Assembly (NCBI GenBank): GCA_029239785.1
Contig: JARBUG010000031.1
Coordinates: 1-34,614 of the forward strand
Reading direction: 5' to 3'
Source: Symbiobacteriaceae bacterium
Lineage (GTDB): Bacteria > Bacillota > Sulfobacillia > Symbiobacteriales > Symbiobacteriaceae
DNA: 34,614 bases
Shown: positions 15,586 through 23,038 of the stretch, piece by piece
Layout of the letters: each line of letters starts with the position of its first letter
Numbering within the stretch: the stretch's first letter is position 1
The notes under the pieces: generated by a model
What the model saw: only the letters and a program-made list of their open reading frames with translations
The model's database searches: none
What the model was told of the DNA's origin: nothing
Position numbers and translations under genes: made by a program

Positions 15586-15614
15586 GAAAAAAGAGGCCGC
15601 GTCTCACGGCCTCT
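15586..15614 (-). terminator. Intrinsic terminator after the cupredoxin gene
   Basis: AGAGGCCG / CGGCCTCT stem (15592-15599 with 15607-15614), followed on the minus strand by TTTTTTC. It lies directly after the cupredoxin stop. Confidence 0.85.
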
Positions 15615-15620
15615 CCCCGC

Positions 15621-15995
15621 TCACTTCACGACCAGAACACCCTTCATCCCTTTTTCATAGTGCCCGTCCACGTGGCAGGCGAACTCGTAGGTACCCGGCC
15701 TGCTCGGCGCTGTAAAGGTCACTTCGCCGGTCTTGCCCGGGGCCACCGGCCTGATCTCCACATGCGTCTTCTCAAGTTCCCACTCGTGCCGCTCACGGCC
15801 CAGGTTACGCAGGTTGACCTTCACTCGCTCACCGGCCTTTACCTGAATCACCCGGGGCGAGAACCGGTACTCGCGGGCACGCACCTCGATCGCCCGCGGC
15901 CTGGGGGCAGCGGCAGCCTCATGCCCTACCCCACCGACGAAACTTGCTGCCAGGAGCCCCACACATAGCGTCCGGACGAACCACCGCTTCCACAT
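15621..15995 (-). CDS. Secreted cupredoxin (plastocyanin/azurin-like type 1 copper protein)
   Basis: A 124-aa exported protein: signal peptide of about 30 residues ending AAAA, then a single cupredoxin domain. Type 1 copper ligands are all visible: H70 (RERHEWEL), C107, H112 and M117 (FACHVDGHYEKGM, the Cys-x4-His-x4-Met pattern). It probably carries electrons, or copper, outside the membrane. The start at MWKRWFVRT has GGAGG 8 nt upstream; earlier in-frame ATGs at 16010 and 16001 are too close to or within the binding site. Single gene with its own terminator. Confidence 0.88.
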   Translation of the reverse strand: MWKRWFVRTLCVGLLAASFVGGVGHEAAAAPRPRAIEVRAREYRFSPRVIQVKAGERVKVNLRNLGRERHEWELEKTHVEIRPVAPGKTGEVTFTAPSRPGTYEFACHVDGHYEKGMKGVLVVK

Positions 15996-16061
15996 ACCCA
16001 TCGCCTCCACATGCGCTACTCTTGACCACCCTCAGTATCTCCAGGGGCGGCGCGGGCATGC

Positions 16062-16090
16062 GAAAGGGCGCCCCCGAGATGAGGGCGCCC
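16062..16090 (-). terminator. Terminator downstream of proS
   Basis: GGGCGCCC (16066-16073) and GGGCGCCC (16083-16090) pair, followed on the minus strand by TTTCG. A second 9-bp hairpin (16117-16125 with 16129-16137) lies between it and the proS stop. Confidence 0.6.
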
Positions 16091-16179
16091 CACGGGGCTT
16101 CATCTAGTTGCCATTCGGAGGTTTGTCCCAAACCTCCTGTCGGCGCCTCCGGCGGATCGGTCGCAAGACCGACCCCGGC

Positions 16180-17634
16180 CTAGTAGGCCCGGCCAAACCA
16201 GACTGTGTGCTTCGCCTCGCCGCCGCAGGTGAGGCACTTGTGCTTGGTCATGGGCGGCTCGAACGGGATGTTCCGGGAGGTGAACTTCGTCTCCTCCTTC
16301 ACCTGCGCCTCGCAGGCGTCATCGCCGCACCAGCCGGCCAGCACCCAGCCATAAGTCTCATTCGCCGCGTCGCACTTCTCGATGTGCGCCTTCAGCGCAT
16401 CGAGCGTGTCGATTTCGTAATGGCTGTTGGCCTCGCGGAAGGCCTTCGCCTTGGCGAACATATTGGCCTGAATCTCGTTGAGCAGGTTCGTAATGGTCTC
16501 CACGATGCCGTCCAGCGAGACCGTCACTTTTTCGCCGGTGTCGCGGCGGGCCAGCACGCACTGGTTGCTATCGACATCGCGCGGGCCCAGTTCGAGCCGG
16601 AGGGGCACGCCCCGCATCTCCCACTCGTTGAACTTCCAGCCCGGGGTCTCGTCCCGGAAGTCGGCCTTCACCCGCACACCGGCGGCCTTCAGGGCGTCGA
16701 AGGTCGGGTTGAACTTCTCCAGCACCTTCTCCCGCAGCTTGGGCGGGCCCACGGGAATCATGACCACCTGGACGGGCGCCATGCGCGGCGGCAGGGCCAG
16801 ACCCTTGTCGTCGCCGTGCACCATCACCAGGGCGCCGATCAAGCGGGTAGAGGCGCCCCATGACGTGGTATAAACGTACTTCCGCTGGTTGTCCTTATCG
16901 AGGAACATGATCTCGAAGGCCTTGGCGAAGTTCTGACCCATGTAGTGCGACGTGCCGGCCTGCAGCGCCTTGCCGTCCTTCATCATCGCTTCGATGGAGT
17001 AAGTGTCAACAGCGCCGGCGAACCGCTCCTTCGGCGTCTTCTGGCCCTTCCAGAGCGGCACGGCCATCTCGGTTTCGACAAAGTCCCGGTAGACCTCCAG
17101 CATCCGCTCGGTCTCTTCCCGGGCTTCCTGCTCGTCCGCGTGAGCGGTGTGGCCTTCTTGCCAGAGGAACTCAGAGGTCCGCAGGAAGGGCATCGTCCGC
17201 TTCTCCCAGCGGAAGACGTTGGCCCACTGGTTCAGCAGCACCGGCAGGTCCCGGTAGGACTGAACCCACTGGCTGTACATGTGGCCGATGATCGTTTCGG
17301 AGGTCGGACGAATCGCCAGCCGCTCTTCCAGCTTCTCGCCACCCGCCTCGGTCACCCAGGGCAGTTCGGGGTTGAAGCCTTCCACATGCTCCTTCTCCTT
17401 CTGGAAGAAGCTCTCGGGAATCAGCATGGGGAAGTAGGCGTTCCGGTGGCCCGTCGCCTTGAAACGGCTGTCCAGCCCGTCCTGAATCCGCTCCCACAGC
17501 TCGTAGCCGTCGGGCTTGAAGACGATGCAGCCTCGCACCGGGGAGTAGTCCATCAAATCTGCGCGGGAGATGGTATCAATATACCAACGGGAAAAGTCTT
17601 CCGACTGGGGCGTAATGCCCTTTTCCTCTGCCAT
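16180..17634 (-). CDS. proS: Prolyl-tRNA synthetase, archaeal/eukaryotic (short) type
   Basis: This 484-aa class II synthetase charges tRNA-Pro with proline. It lacks the editing insertion of typical bacterial ProRS and has the archaeal-type C-terminal zinc-binding extension ending WFGRAY, with the cysteine sets CGDDAC and CLTCGG. Motif 2 appears as RWEKRTMPFLRTSEFLWQEGHTAHA, with RPTSETIIGHMYSQW before it. The start MAEEKGITPQSEDFSRWY has GGAGGA 10 nt upstream; the longer frame runs into the T-box terminator. Expression is probably controlled by uncharged tRNA-Pro through the T-box leader. Confidence 0.96.
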   Translation of the reverse strand: MAEEKGITPQSEDFSRWYIDTISRADLMDYSPVRGCIVFKPDGYELWERIQDGLDSRFKATGHRNAYFPMLIPESFFQKEKEHVEGFNPELPWVTEAGGEKLEERLAIRPTSETIIGHMYSQWVQSYRDLPVLLNQWANVFRWEKRTMPFLRTSEFLWQEGHTAHADEQEAREETERMLEVYRDFVETEMAVPLWKGQKTPKERFAGAVDTYSIEAMMKDGKALQAGTSHYMGQNFAKAFEIMFLDKDNQRKYVYTTSWGASTRLIGALVMVHGDDKGLALPPRMAPVQVVMIPVGPPKLREKVLEKFNPTFDALKAAGVRVKADFRDETPGWKFNEWEMRGVPLRLELGPRDVDSNQCVLARRDTGEKVTVSLDGIVETITNLLNEIQANMFAKAKAFREANSHYEIDTLDALKAHIEKCDAANETYGWVLAGWCGDDACEAQVKEETKFTSRNIPFEPPMTKHKCLTCGGEAKHTVWFGRAY

Positions 17635-17656
17635 GTCGCCACACTCCTCCTGCAAA

Positions 17657-17903
17657 ATACAAAAAGGCCCCATCCCGCAAGGGACGGGGCGCTTGGCTCC
17701 GTGGTACCACCCTAGTTGGCCCGGCCGGGGGCACGATGCCCAGGCAGACCCGCTTCAGTCCCGGTAACGGCGGGAAGCCGGCCAGGCTCGTCGCCGGCAG
17801 CTCGGGGGTGGGTGGCAGACTGTGCTGGCGTGCCGGCATCGCACCATTTGCCGGCTCTCTGAAAACGCACTGACACGCTGTGGCCCCGTCATCGCTCTTC
17901 TCA
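17657..17903 (-). promoter_or_regulatory. T-box leader of proS (tRNA-Pro responsive)
   Basis: Read on the minus strand: a Stem I distal motif AGAGAGCCGG...GGTG...CCGGC (17832-17860), the T-box core AGGGTGGTACCAC (17701-17713), and a terminator GCCCCGTCCC-TTGC-GGGATGGGGC followed by CTTTTTGTATTTT (stem 17667-17690). Several CCN triplets lie 3' of the distal loop, so a Pro specifier is plausible, but I could not fix the exact specifier loop. Confidence 0.9.
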
Positions 17904-17909
17904 CATGGT

Positions 17910-17938
17910 AGACTATCAGGTTGCTTCTCCCATGTCAA
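17910..17938 (-). promoter_or_regulatory. Promoter of the proS T-box transcript
   Basis: TTGACA (17933-17938) and TAGTCT (17910-17915) on the minus strand, 17-nt spacer. It places the start just before the T-box leader. Confidence 0.8.
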
Positions 17939-18020
17939 CCTTGGCAACGGTTGGGCTACGGTTGGCAAGGGTATGTACTTCCTCTTCCATCCAATGTTAT
18001 ATTACTATTGGCACACACAT

Positions 18021-18043
18021 ACTATCTCGAAACATAAGATAGT
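18021..18043. promoter_or_regulatory. Palindrome upstream of the small receiver-like gene
   Basis: ACTATCT (18021-18027) and AGATAGT (18037-18043) form a perfect 7-bp inverted repeat with a 9-nt spacer, about 30 bp before the GTG start. It could be an operator or a leader hairpin; no clear promoter was found beside it. Confidence 0.45.
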
Positions 18044-18070
18044 CGAAATGTGCGCCAAGGCGGTGAGACG

Positions 18071-18334
18071 GTGACCCAACAGCGACCCTGGACCTTCGTT
18101 CTCTCTGAGTACCTGGACTTGCCATTCCTGCTTCGCAGCAGCGGTCGGGACGTCGTCGCTGTCCGCTCAGCCCGGGAAGCGCTGGAGTATCTGTTGGTCT
18201 GTTGTCCTCGGTTCATCGTCATCGACACGGATACCCACGAAGCCACTGCTGTGATTGACTTCGTCCGCATCCACTGTCCCGAGTCGGAAATCGAGTACCA
18301 CGATTCAGTGATCAACCAACTGCTCGCGAGTTAG
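18071..18334 (+). CDS. Small protein resembling a degenerate response-regulator receiver
   Basis: This product is 87 aa long with a GTG start and AAGGCGG 7 nt upstream (an earlier in-frame GTG lies at 18050). It reads like a shortened receiver: TFVLSEYLDLPFLLRSSGRDVVAVRSAREALEYL aligns with the beta1-alpha1-beta2-alpha2 part, and PRFIVIDTDTHEATAVIDFVR with beta3 and its Asp. The usual acidic pair after beta1 is replaced by SEY, and the beta4-beta5 region with its Lys is missing, so phosphorylation is doubtful. The receiver reading is my inference. It has its own terminator and lies just before ddh. Confidence 0.6.
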   Translation: MTQQRPWTFVLSEYLDLPFLLRSSGRDVVAVRSAREALEYLLVCCPRFIVIDTDTHEATAVIDFVRIHCPESEIEYHDSVINQLLAS

Positions 18335-18344
18335 GAATCCCAGG

Positions 18345-18371
18345 CCGGAAGGGGCACCCCTTCCGGTTTTT
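18345..18371 (+). terminator. Intrinsic terminator after the small receiver-like gene
   Basis: CCGGAAGGGG-CA-CCCCTTCCGG, followed by TTTTT. Textbook form. Confidence 0.9.
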
Positions 18372-18505
18372 CTGTGTCATCTGCGCGAACGGGCGGCACA
18401 ATAAAAAGAGCCCGCAAGGTTGCTTCCCATACTGGTTGCACGCGACACCATATGGTAATCTGGTGAATGCACAATTTGGATCAAGAAAAAGGAGAAGTCC
18501 TCTTC

Positions 18506-19411
18506 ATGAGCAAGATCAAGGTTGCAATTGTCGGCTATGGCAACGTCGGCAAGTATACACTCGAAGCGGTCCAGGCGGCCCCGGACATGGAACTGGCCGG
18601 CGTCGTCAGGCGGTCCGGCCCCGCGGGCGAGCAGCCCAAGGAACTGGCCGGCATCCCCATCGTAACGGACATCAAGGACCTGCAGGGCGTGCAGGCCGCG
18701 CTGCTCGCCGTGCCGACCCGCTCGGTGCCTGAGTATGCCGCCAAGTACCTGGCCATGGGCATCAATACCGTTGACAGCTACGACATTCACGGCGAGAACC
18801 TGGGCAACCTGCGCCAGACCCTGGACCCCATCGCCAAGTCGGCGGGCGCCGTCGCAGTCATCTCGGCCGGCTGGGACCCGGGCACCGATTCGATGCTCCG
18901 CGGCATGCTGGAGTTCATGGCACCCAAGGGCCTGACCTACACCAACTTCGGCCCGGGCATGTCCATGGGCCACACGGTGGCCGTCAAGGCGATCAAGGGC
19001 GTCAAGAAGGCGCTCTCGGTCACCATCCCCGCCGGCATGGGTATCCACAAGCGGGCGGTCTACATTGAGTTGGAGCCCGGCTTCGAGTTTGAAGCCGTCG
19101 CCCACGCCATCAAGACCGATGAGTACTTCCTGAAGGACGAGACCAAGGTCCACCTCGTCGAGTCGGTGGACAACCTCATCGACATGGGCCACGGCGTGCT
19201 CATGGAGCGCAAGGGCGTCTCCGGCGCCACCGACAACCAGATCTTCAAGTTCGACATGCGCATCAACAATCCCGCCCTGACCGCCCAGGTCATGGTCGCC
19301 TCCGTCCGCGCCGCCGCCCGCCAGCAGCCCGGCTGCTACACCATGCTCGAAATCCCCATCATCGACTTCCTCCCCGGCGAGCGGGACGCCATCGTCCGCC
19401 GGATGGTGTAG
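18506..19411 (+). CDS. ddh: meso-Diaminopimelate D-dehydrogenase
   Basis: This 301-aa enzyme has an N-terminal Rossmann motif (VAIVGYGNVGKYTLEAVQ) and the family's substrate-site segments: SAGWDPGTDSMLRGMLEFM, NFGPGMSMGHTVAVKA, PAGMGIHKRAVYIELEPG and GVSGATDNQIFKFDMRINNPALTAQVM. It converts L-2-amino-6-oxopimelate, ammonia and NADPH to meso-DAP in one step, bypassing the acylated lysine branch, and supplies lysine and peptidoglycan precursor. The sequence closely resembles the S. thermophilum enzyme as I recall it. The ATG at 18506 follows AAAGGAGAAG; the longer frame to 18467 is not supported. Monocistronic. Confidence 0.93.
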   Translation: MSKIKVAIVGYGNVGKYTLEAVQAAPDMELAGVVRRSGPAGEQPKELAGIPIVTDIKDLQGVQAALLAVPTRSVPEYAAKYLAMGINTVDSYDIHGENLGNLRQTLDPIAKSAGAVAVISAGWDPGTDSMLRGMLEFMAPKGLTYTNFGPGMSMGHTVAVKAIKGVKKALSVTIPAGMGIHKRAVYIELEPGFEFEAVAHAIKTDEYFLKDETKVHLVESVDNLIDMGHGVLMERKGVSGATDNQIFKFDMRINNPALTAQVMVASVRAAARQQPGCYTMLEIPIIDFLPGERDAIVRRMV

Positions 19412-19431
19412 CATTCGGGACATTTATCTGG

Positions 19432-19586
19432 CCGCGGATTACGCAGATTACACGGATTTCAAAGGCAAACGCGGATTTTTGCCAGGTACAGCATTCCAGG
19501 TCATATATATAGATGATGACCTGGAATGCTGTACTTCGGGAAATCCGCGTGTGACCCCAAATCCGCGTAATCCGTGAAATCCGCGG
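19432..19586. repeat. Palindromic GCGGATT repeat element with inner 19-bp hairpin (copy 2)
   Basis: The element begins CCGCGGATTACGCAGATTAC and ends TAATCCGTGAAATCCGCGG; the ends are imperfect complements. Inside lies a perfect 19-bp inverted repeat (19486-19504 with 19516-19534) around an 11-nt AT-rich loop. The outer units match the element at 2127-2226, but the inner hairpin is absent there. It sits between the convergent ddh and ispG genes. Confidence 0.85.
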
Positions 19587-19625
19587 CGAAATAACCAAAT
19601 CCCACAGGGGCATACCAAGGGAAAA

Positions 19626-19655
19626 ACGGCCGGGGCAAGTAACGCCCACGGCCGT
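19626..19655. terminator. Bidirectional terminator between ddh and ispG
   Basis: ACGGCCGGGGC (19626-19636) pairs with GCCCACGGCCGT (19644-19655) with one bulge. Minus strand continues TTTTCCC, plus strand TTCGTTTTATT. Confidence 0.85.
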
Positions 19656-19661
19656 TTCGTT

Positions 19662-20768
19662 TTATTCGTGACGCTGGTAGCCCAGCTTATCGAGGCCCTT
19701 CGCCTTGAACTCGGCGGCCTTCTGCTCCACCAAATCCACCAGCGACTCGACCATTTCGGCCTCGCTGGTCTTACGCACCTGGTCGCCGCCCACAAACAGC
19801 ATGCCCACGCCCTTGCCGCCAAACAGGGCGACATCGGCCTCAGCCGCCTCACCGGGGCCGTTGACCACGCAGCCCATGACCGCCACGTTCAGGGGCACAT
19901 CGATATGCTGGAGCCGCTTCTCCACCTCGTTGGCAACCTTGACCAGATCAATCTGCACCCGACCGCAGGAGGGGCACGAAATGATGTTGATGCCACGGGT
20001 CCGCAGGCCCAGCGACTTCAGAATCTCGTAACCCGCCCGGACCTCCTCCACGCAATCGGTGGAGAGGCTGACCCGAATGGTGTCGCCGATGCCACCCGCC
20101 AGCACGGTGCCGATGCCAACCGCCGACTTGATCGTGCCGGCAAAGGGCGTACCGGCCTCCGTCACGCCCACGTGGAGCGGATAGTCGACCTTGCTGGAGA
20201 GCAGCTGATACGCCTCAATCATCGTCTTCACGTTCGACGCCTTGATGGAAATGATCGTATCCCGGAAGTCCAAATCCTCCAGAATGGCGACGTGCTTCAG
20301 GGCCGATTCCACCATACCCTGCGGCGTCGGGTAGCCGTACTTTTCGATGAACTCATCTTCCAGCGACCCCGCGTTCACGCCGATGCGAATGGGCACGCCG
20401 CGTTCCTTACAGGCCCGGGTCACCTCTTCGACCTTCCAGCGGTCACCGATATTGCCCGGGTTAATGCGCAGTTTGTCGATGCCGGCCTCCAGCACCTTCA
20501 GGGCGATGCGATAGTCGAAGTGCACATCGGCCACCAGGGGAATGTTGCACTCCTTGCGAATCGCCTTGAAGCACTCCGCCGCGTCCATGGTGGGCGCCGC
20601 AACCCGTACGATGTCGCAGCCCGCCTCTTCCAGCGCACGAATCTGGTTGATCACTTCGGGCACGTTGCGGGTGTCGCACTTGGTCATGGACTGCACGGAG
20701 ATGGTGGCGCCGCCGCCCACCTGCACGTTGCCGACCATAACGGGGCGAGTCGCTTTCCGTTCTGCCAT
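19662..20768 (-). CDS. ispG: 4-Hydroxy-3-methylbut-2-en-1-yl diphosphate synthase (IspG/GcpE)
   Basis: A 368-aa iron-sulfur enzyme of the MEP pathway that converts MEcPP to HMBPP. The N-terminal TIM-barrel half starts RKATRPVMVGNVQVGGGATISVQSMTKCDTRNV. The C-terminal half carries the [4Fe-4S] cysteines in SCPSCGRVQIDL and MGCVVNGPGEA. Length is normal for the bacterial short type. AAGGAG lies upstream of the ATG, 15 nt from rseP. It is the last gene of the long envelope/isoprenoid operon. Confidence 0.96.
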   Translation of the reverse strand: MAERKATRPVMVGNVQVGGGATISVQSMTKCDTRNVPEVINQIRALEEAGCDIVRVAAPTMDAAECFKAIRKECNIPLVADVHFDYRIALKVLEAGIDKLRINPGNIGDRWKVEEVTRACKERGVPIRIGVNAGSLEDEFIEKYGYPTPQGMVESALKHVAILEDLDFRDTIISIKASNVKTMIEAYQLLSSKVDYPLHVGVTEAGTPFAGTIKSAVGIGTVLAGGIGDTIRVSLSTDCVEEVRAGYEILKSLGLRTRGINIISCPSCGRVQIDLVKVANEVEKRLQHIDVPLNVAVMGCVVNGPGEAAEADVALFGGKGVGMLFVGGDQVRKTSEAEMVESLVDLVEQKAAEFKAKGLDKLGYQRHE

Positions 20769-20783
20769 GGCGATATGATCTCC

Positions 20784-21839
20784 TTACCCGATCAGCTTTG
20801 CAACTTCTTTGTAGGTAATCACCAGCATCAGCCCGATCAGAATCACGAACCCGACAAAGTGGATGATATTCTCACGCGTCGGGTCCAGTTTACGGCCACG
20901 CACCGACTCAACGCCCAGGAAGATCAGGCGGGAGCCGTCCAGCGCCGGAATGGGCAGCAAGTTAAAGAGCCCGAGGTTAATGGAGAGGAAGGCGGCCAGC
21001 AGCACCAGCACGTCGATTCCCTGCGAAGCCGTTTCAGCGATGGTGCGGGTGATGCCCACCGGACCTGAGAGTTCGGGTGCCAGCCGGCCCGTAATCATGA
21101 GCCCCAGCCCCTTCACCCACTCGATGGAGGTCTGGTAGGTCCATTTTACTCCCTGCACCAGCGAAGTGCCGAGAGGCGCTTTTTTGGCCGACGGCCGGAT
21201 GCCAACGATCCAGCGTCCATCCTCAAAGACCGCCTCCGCCCGCAGTTCGATCGTCTGCTGCCCGCGCAGGACCCGAAAGGCCAGCGTTTTGCCGCCCGAC
21301 TCCGTAACCACTTGTTGGAGTTCCTGCCAGGTGCGCACGGCGACGCCGTTGATCGACTGGACCTCGTCACCCTTCTGCAGGCCGGCGGTATAGGCCGGGC
21401 AGGGACGGCTGACGGTCTGGCCGGCCACCACGGTATCACACGTTTTCATGATTTCGCCCAGGCGGGTGCTCTCGCTCACATCCACCCCGACGAAGAACAG
21501 GAGCGACGCGTACAGCAGGGCGGCCAGGACGAAATTCATGATCGGCCCCGCAGCTATGACCAGCGCCCGGGCATAGGCGGGCTTGCGGTTAAACCCCTGC
21601 GGATCATCCACATCGCCGTCTTCCATACCGGCCATGCGGACAAAGCCACCCAAAGGCACCAACCGCAGGTTGTACCGGGTGTCCCCCTTGTCAAACCCCA
21701 CCAGTGTAGGCCCAAAGCCCAGGGCGAACTCGTGGACCCGAATGCCAAAGAACTTGGCGACCGAGAAATGGCCGAGTTCATGGATGAAAATGAGCAATCC
21801 AAAGACCGGAATCGCCCACAGAAAATCGGTCACGCCCAC
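20784..21839 (-). CDS. rseP: Site-2 intramembrane zinc metalloprotease (RseP/RasP)
   Basis: The 351-aa membrane protease has HELGH at residues 20-24, the GPIMNFVLA segment, one PDZ domain (about 130-215, AGLQKGDEVQSINGVAVRTWQEL) and the NLLPIPALDG motif supplying the third zinc ligand. It cleaves membrane-embedded segments such as anti-sigma factors and leftover signal peptides. GTG start with AGGTGG 7 nt upstream. Position between dxr and ispG is conserved. Confidence 0.95.
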   Translation of the reverse strand: MGVTDFLWAIPVFGLLIFIHELGHFSVAKFFGIRVHEFALGFGPTLVGFDKGDTRYNLRLVPLGGFVRMAGMEDGDVDDPQGFNRKPAYARALVIAAGPIMNFVLAALLYASLLFFVGVDVSESTRLGEIMKTCDTVVAGQTVSRPCPAYTAGLQKGDEVQSINGVAVRTWQELQQVVTESGGKTLAFRVLRGQQTIELRAEAVFEDGRWIVGIRPSAKKAPLGTSLVQGVKWTYQTSIEWVKGLGLMITGRLAPELSGPVGITRTIAETASQGIDVLVLLAAFLSINLGLFNLLPIPALDGSRLIFLGVESVRGRKLDPTRENIIHFVGFVILIGLMLVITYKEVAKLIG

Positions 21840-21854
21840 ACCATCACCACCTGT

Positions 21855-23006
21855 TTACGTCGCTGCTGCAACCTCCCGGGCCCAGCCATCTGCCGTCAAT
21901 ATCGCATCCAGGTCCGCCGCCCGGACGGTCTGGTGTTTTTCCATGACGGACCGGACCACCGCAAAGATACCTGCAAACGGAATCTCGCCATTCATGAACC
22001 GGCTCACGGCCACTTCGTTGGCAGCGTTCATTACCGCCGGCATGGTGCCCCCCGCTGCCACTGCCTCACGGGCATAGGCAAGTGATGGGAATGTGACCGG
22101 GTCAGGCTGTTCGAAGGTCAGCGTGCCGATTTTGAACAGGTCAAGCGGCTCCACGAACCCCGGCACCCGCTCCGGGTAGGTCAGCGCATACTGAATGGGC
22201 AGCCGCATGTCGGTCGGTCCCAACTGGGCCATTACGTTGCCGTCGACAAACTCAACCGCAGAGTGGACGATGGACTGCGGGTGGACGACAACCTCCACCC
22301 TCTCCATGGGCACATCAAAGAGCCAGCGGGCTTCGATCATCTCCAGGGCCTTGTTCATCAGGGTGGCGCTGTCGATGGTGATTTTGGCGCCCATCACCCA
22401 GCGCGGGTGCTTAAGCGCTTCTTCCCGGGTGATGCCGCGCAGGTCCTTCCGGCCCCGGAACGGCCCGCCGGATGCAGTCAGGAGCAGGCGGCGCACCTTC
22501 AGGGGGTCCTCACCCTCCAGGCACTGAAAGAGCGCACTATGCTCCGAGTCGACCGGCACGATTTTGACCCCCGCCTCCCGGGCGGCCCGCATGACCAGTT
22601 CACCGGCAGCGACCAGTGTCTCCTTGTTGGCCAGGGCAATGTCTTTTCCGGCGGCAATGGCGGCCAGTGTGGGCCTCAGCCCCAGCGCCCCCACCACCGA
22701 AGTCAGGACCATCTGCGCATCAGGATGGGTGGCCGCAGCCTGCAGCCCCTCAGCCCCGTGCAGAATCTCCGGGAGCGGGAAGCCGTCCGGCTGCTCCAGG
22801 AGCAGCCGCTTCAGGCCCATCGCTTCGCTCGGGCCCGCCACCGAAACCAGGCTCGGCCGGAAGCGCCGGACCTGCGCGGCCAGAATATCCACTCGGCCGC
22901 CCGCCGCCAGCGCAACCACCTGGCACCGCTCGGGCAGGTGGGCAATGACATCCAGCGCCTGGGTACCAACGGAGCCGGTGGAACCAATCACGCTGATTCC
23001 CTTCAT
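21855..23006 (-). CDS. dxr: 1-Deoxy-D-xylulose 5-phosphate reductoisomerase
   Basis: The 383-aa enzyme makes 2-C-methyl-D-erythritol 4-phosphate from DXP with NADPH. N-terminal GSTGSVGTQALDVI binds the cofactor; ALANKETLVAAGE, PVDSEHSALFQCLEG (catalytic acidic residues) and LTASGGPFRG are all present, followed by PRWVMGAKITIDSATLMNKALEMIEA. GGAGA lies 11 nt before the ATG. Same pathway as ispG in this operon. Confidence 0.97.
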   Translation of the reverse strand: MKGISVIGSTGSVGTQALDVIAHLPERCQVVALAAGGRVDILAAQVRRFRPSLVSVAGPSEAMGLKRLLLEQPDGFPLPEILHGAEGLQAAATHPDAQMVLTSVVGALGLRPTLAAIAAGKDIALANKETLVAAGELVMRAAREAGVKIVPVDSEHSALFQCLEGEDPLKVRRLLLTASGGPFRGRKDLRGITREEALKHPRWVMGAKITIDSATLMNKALEMIEARWLFDVPMERVEVVVHPQSIVHSAVEFVDGNVMAQLGPTDMRLPIQYALTYPERVPGFVEPLDLFKIGTLTFEQPDPVTFPSLAYAREAVAAGGTMPAVMNAANEVAVSRFMNGEIPFAGIFAVVRSVMEKHQTVRAADLDAILTADGWAREVAAAT

Positions 23007-23038
23007 CGCCGATCGCGTCTCCTTAGATCGCTTGCTAG

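Noticed and set aside
17576..17968. Minus-strand 130-codon frame across the proS leader
   Set aside because: It reads through the T-box and its terminator; the RNA element explains the sequence.
19668..21068. Plus-strand open frame of 466 codons
   Set aside because: Antisense to ispG and rseP, which have intact catalytic motifs.
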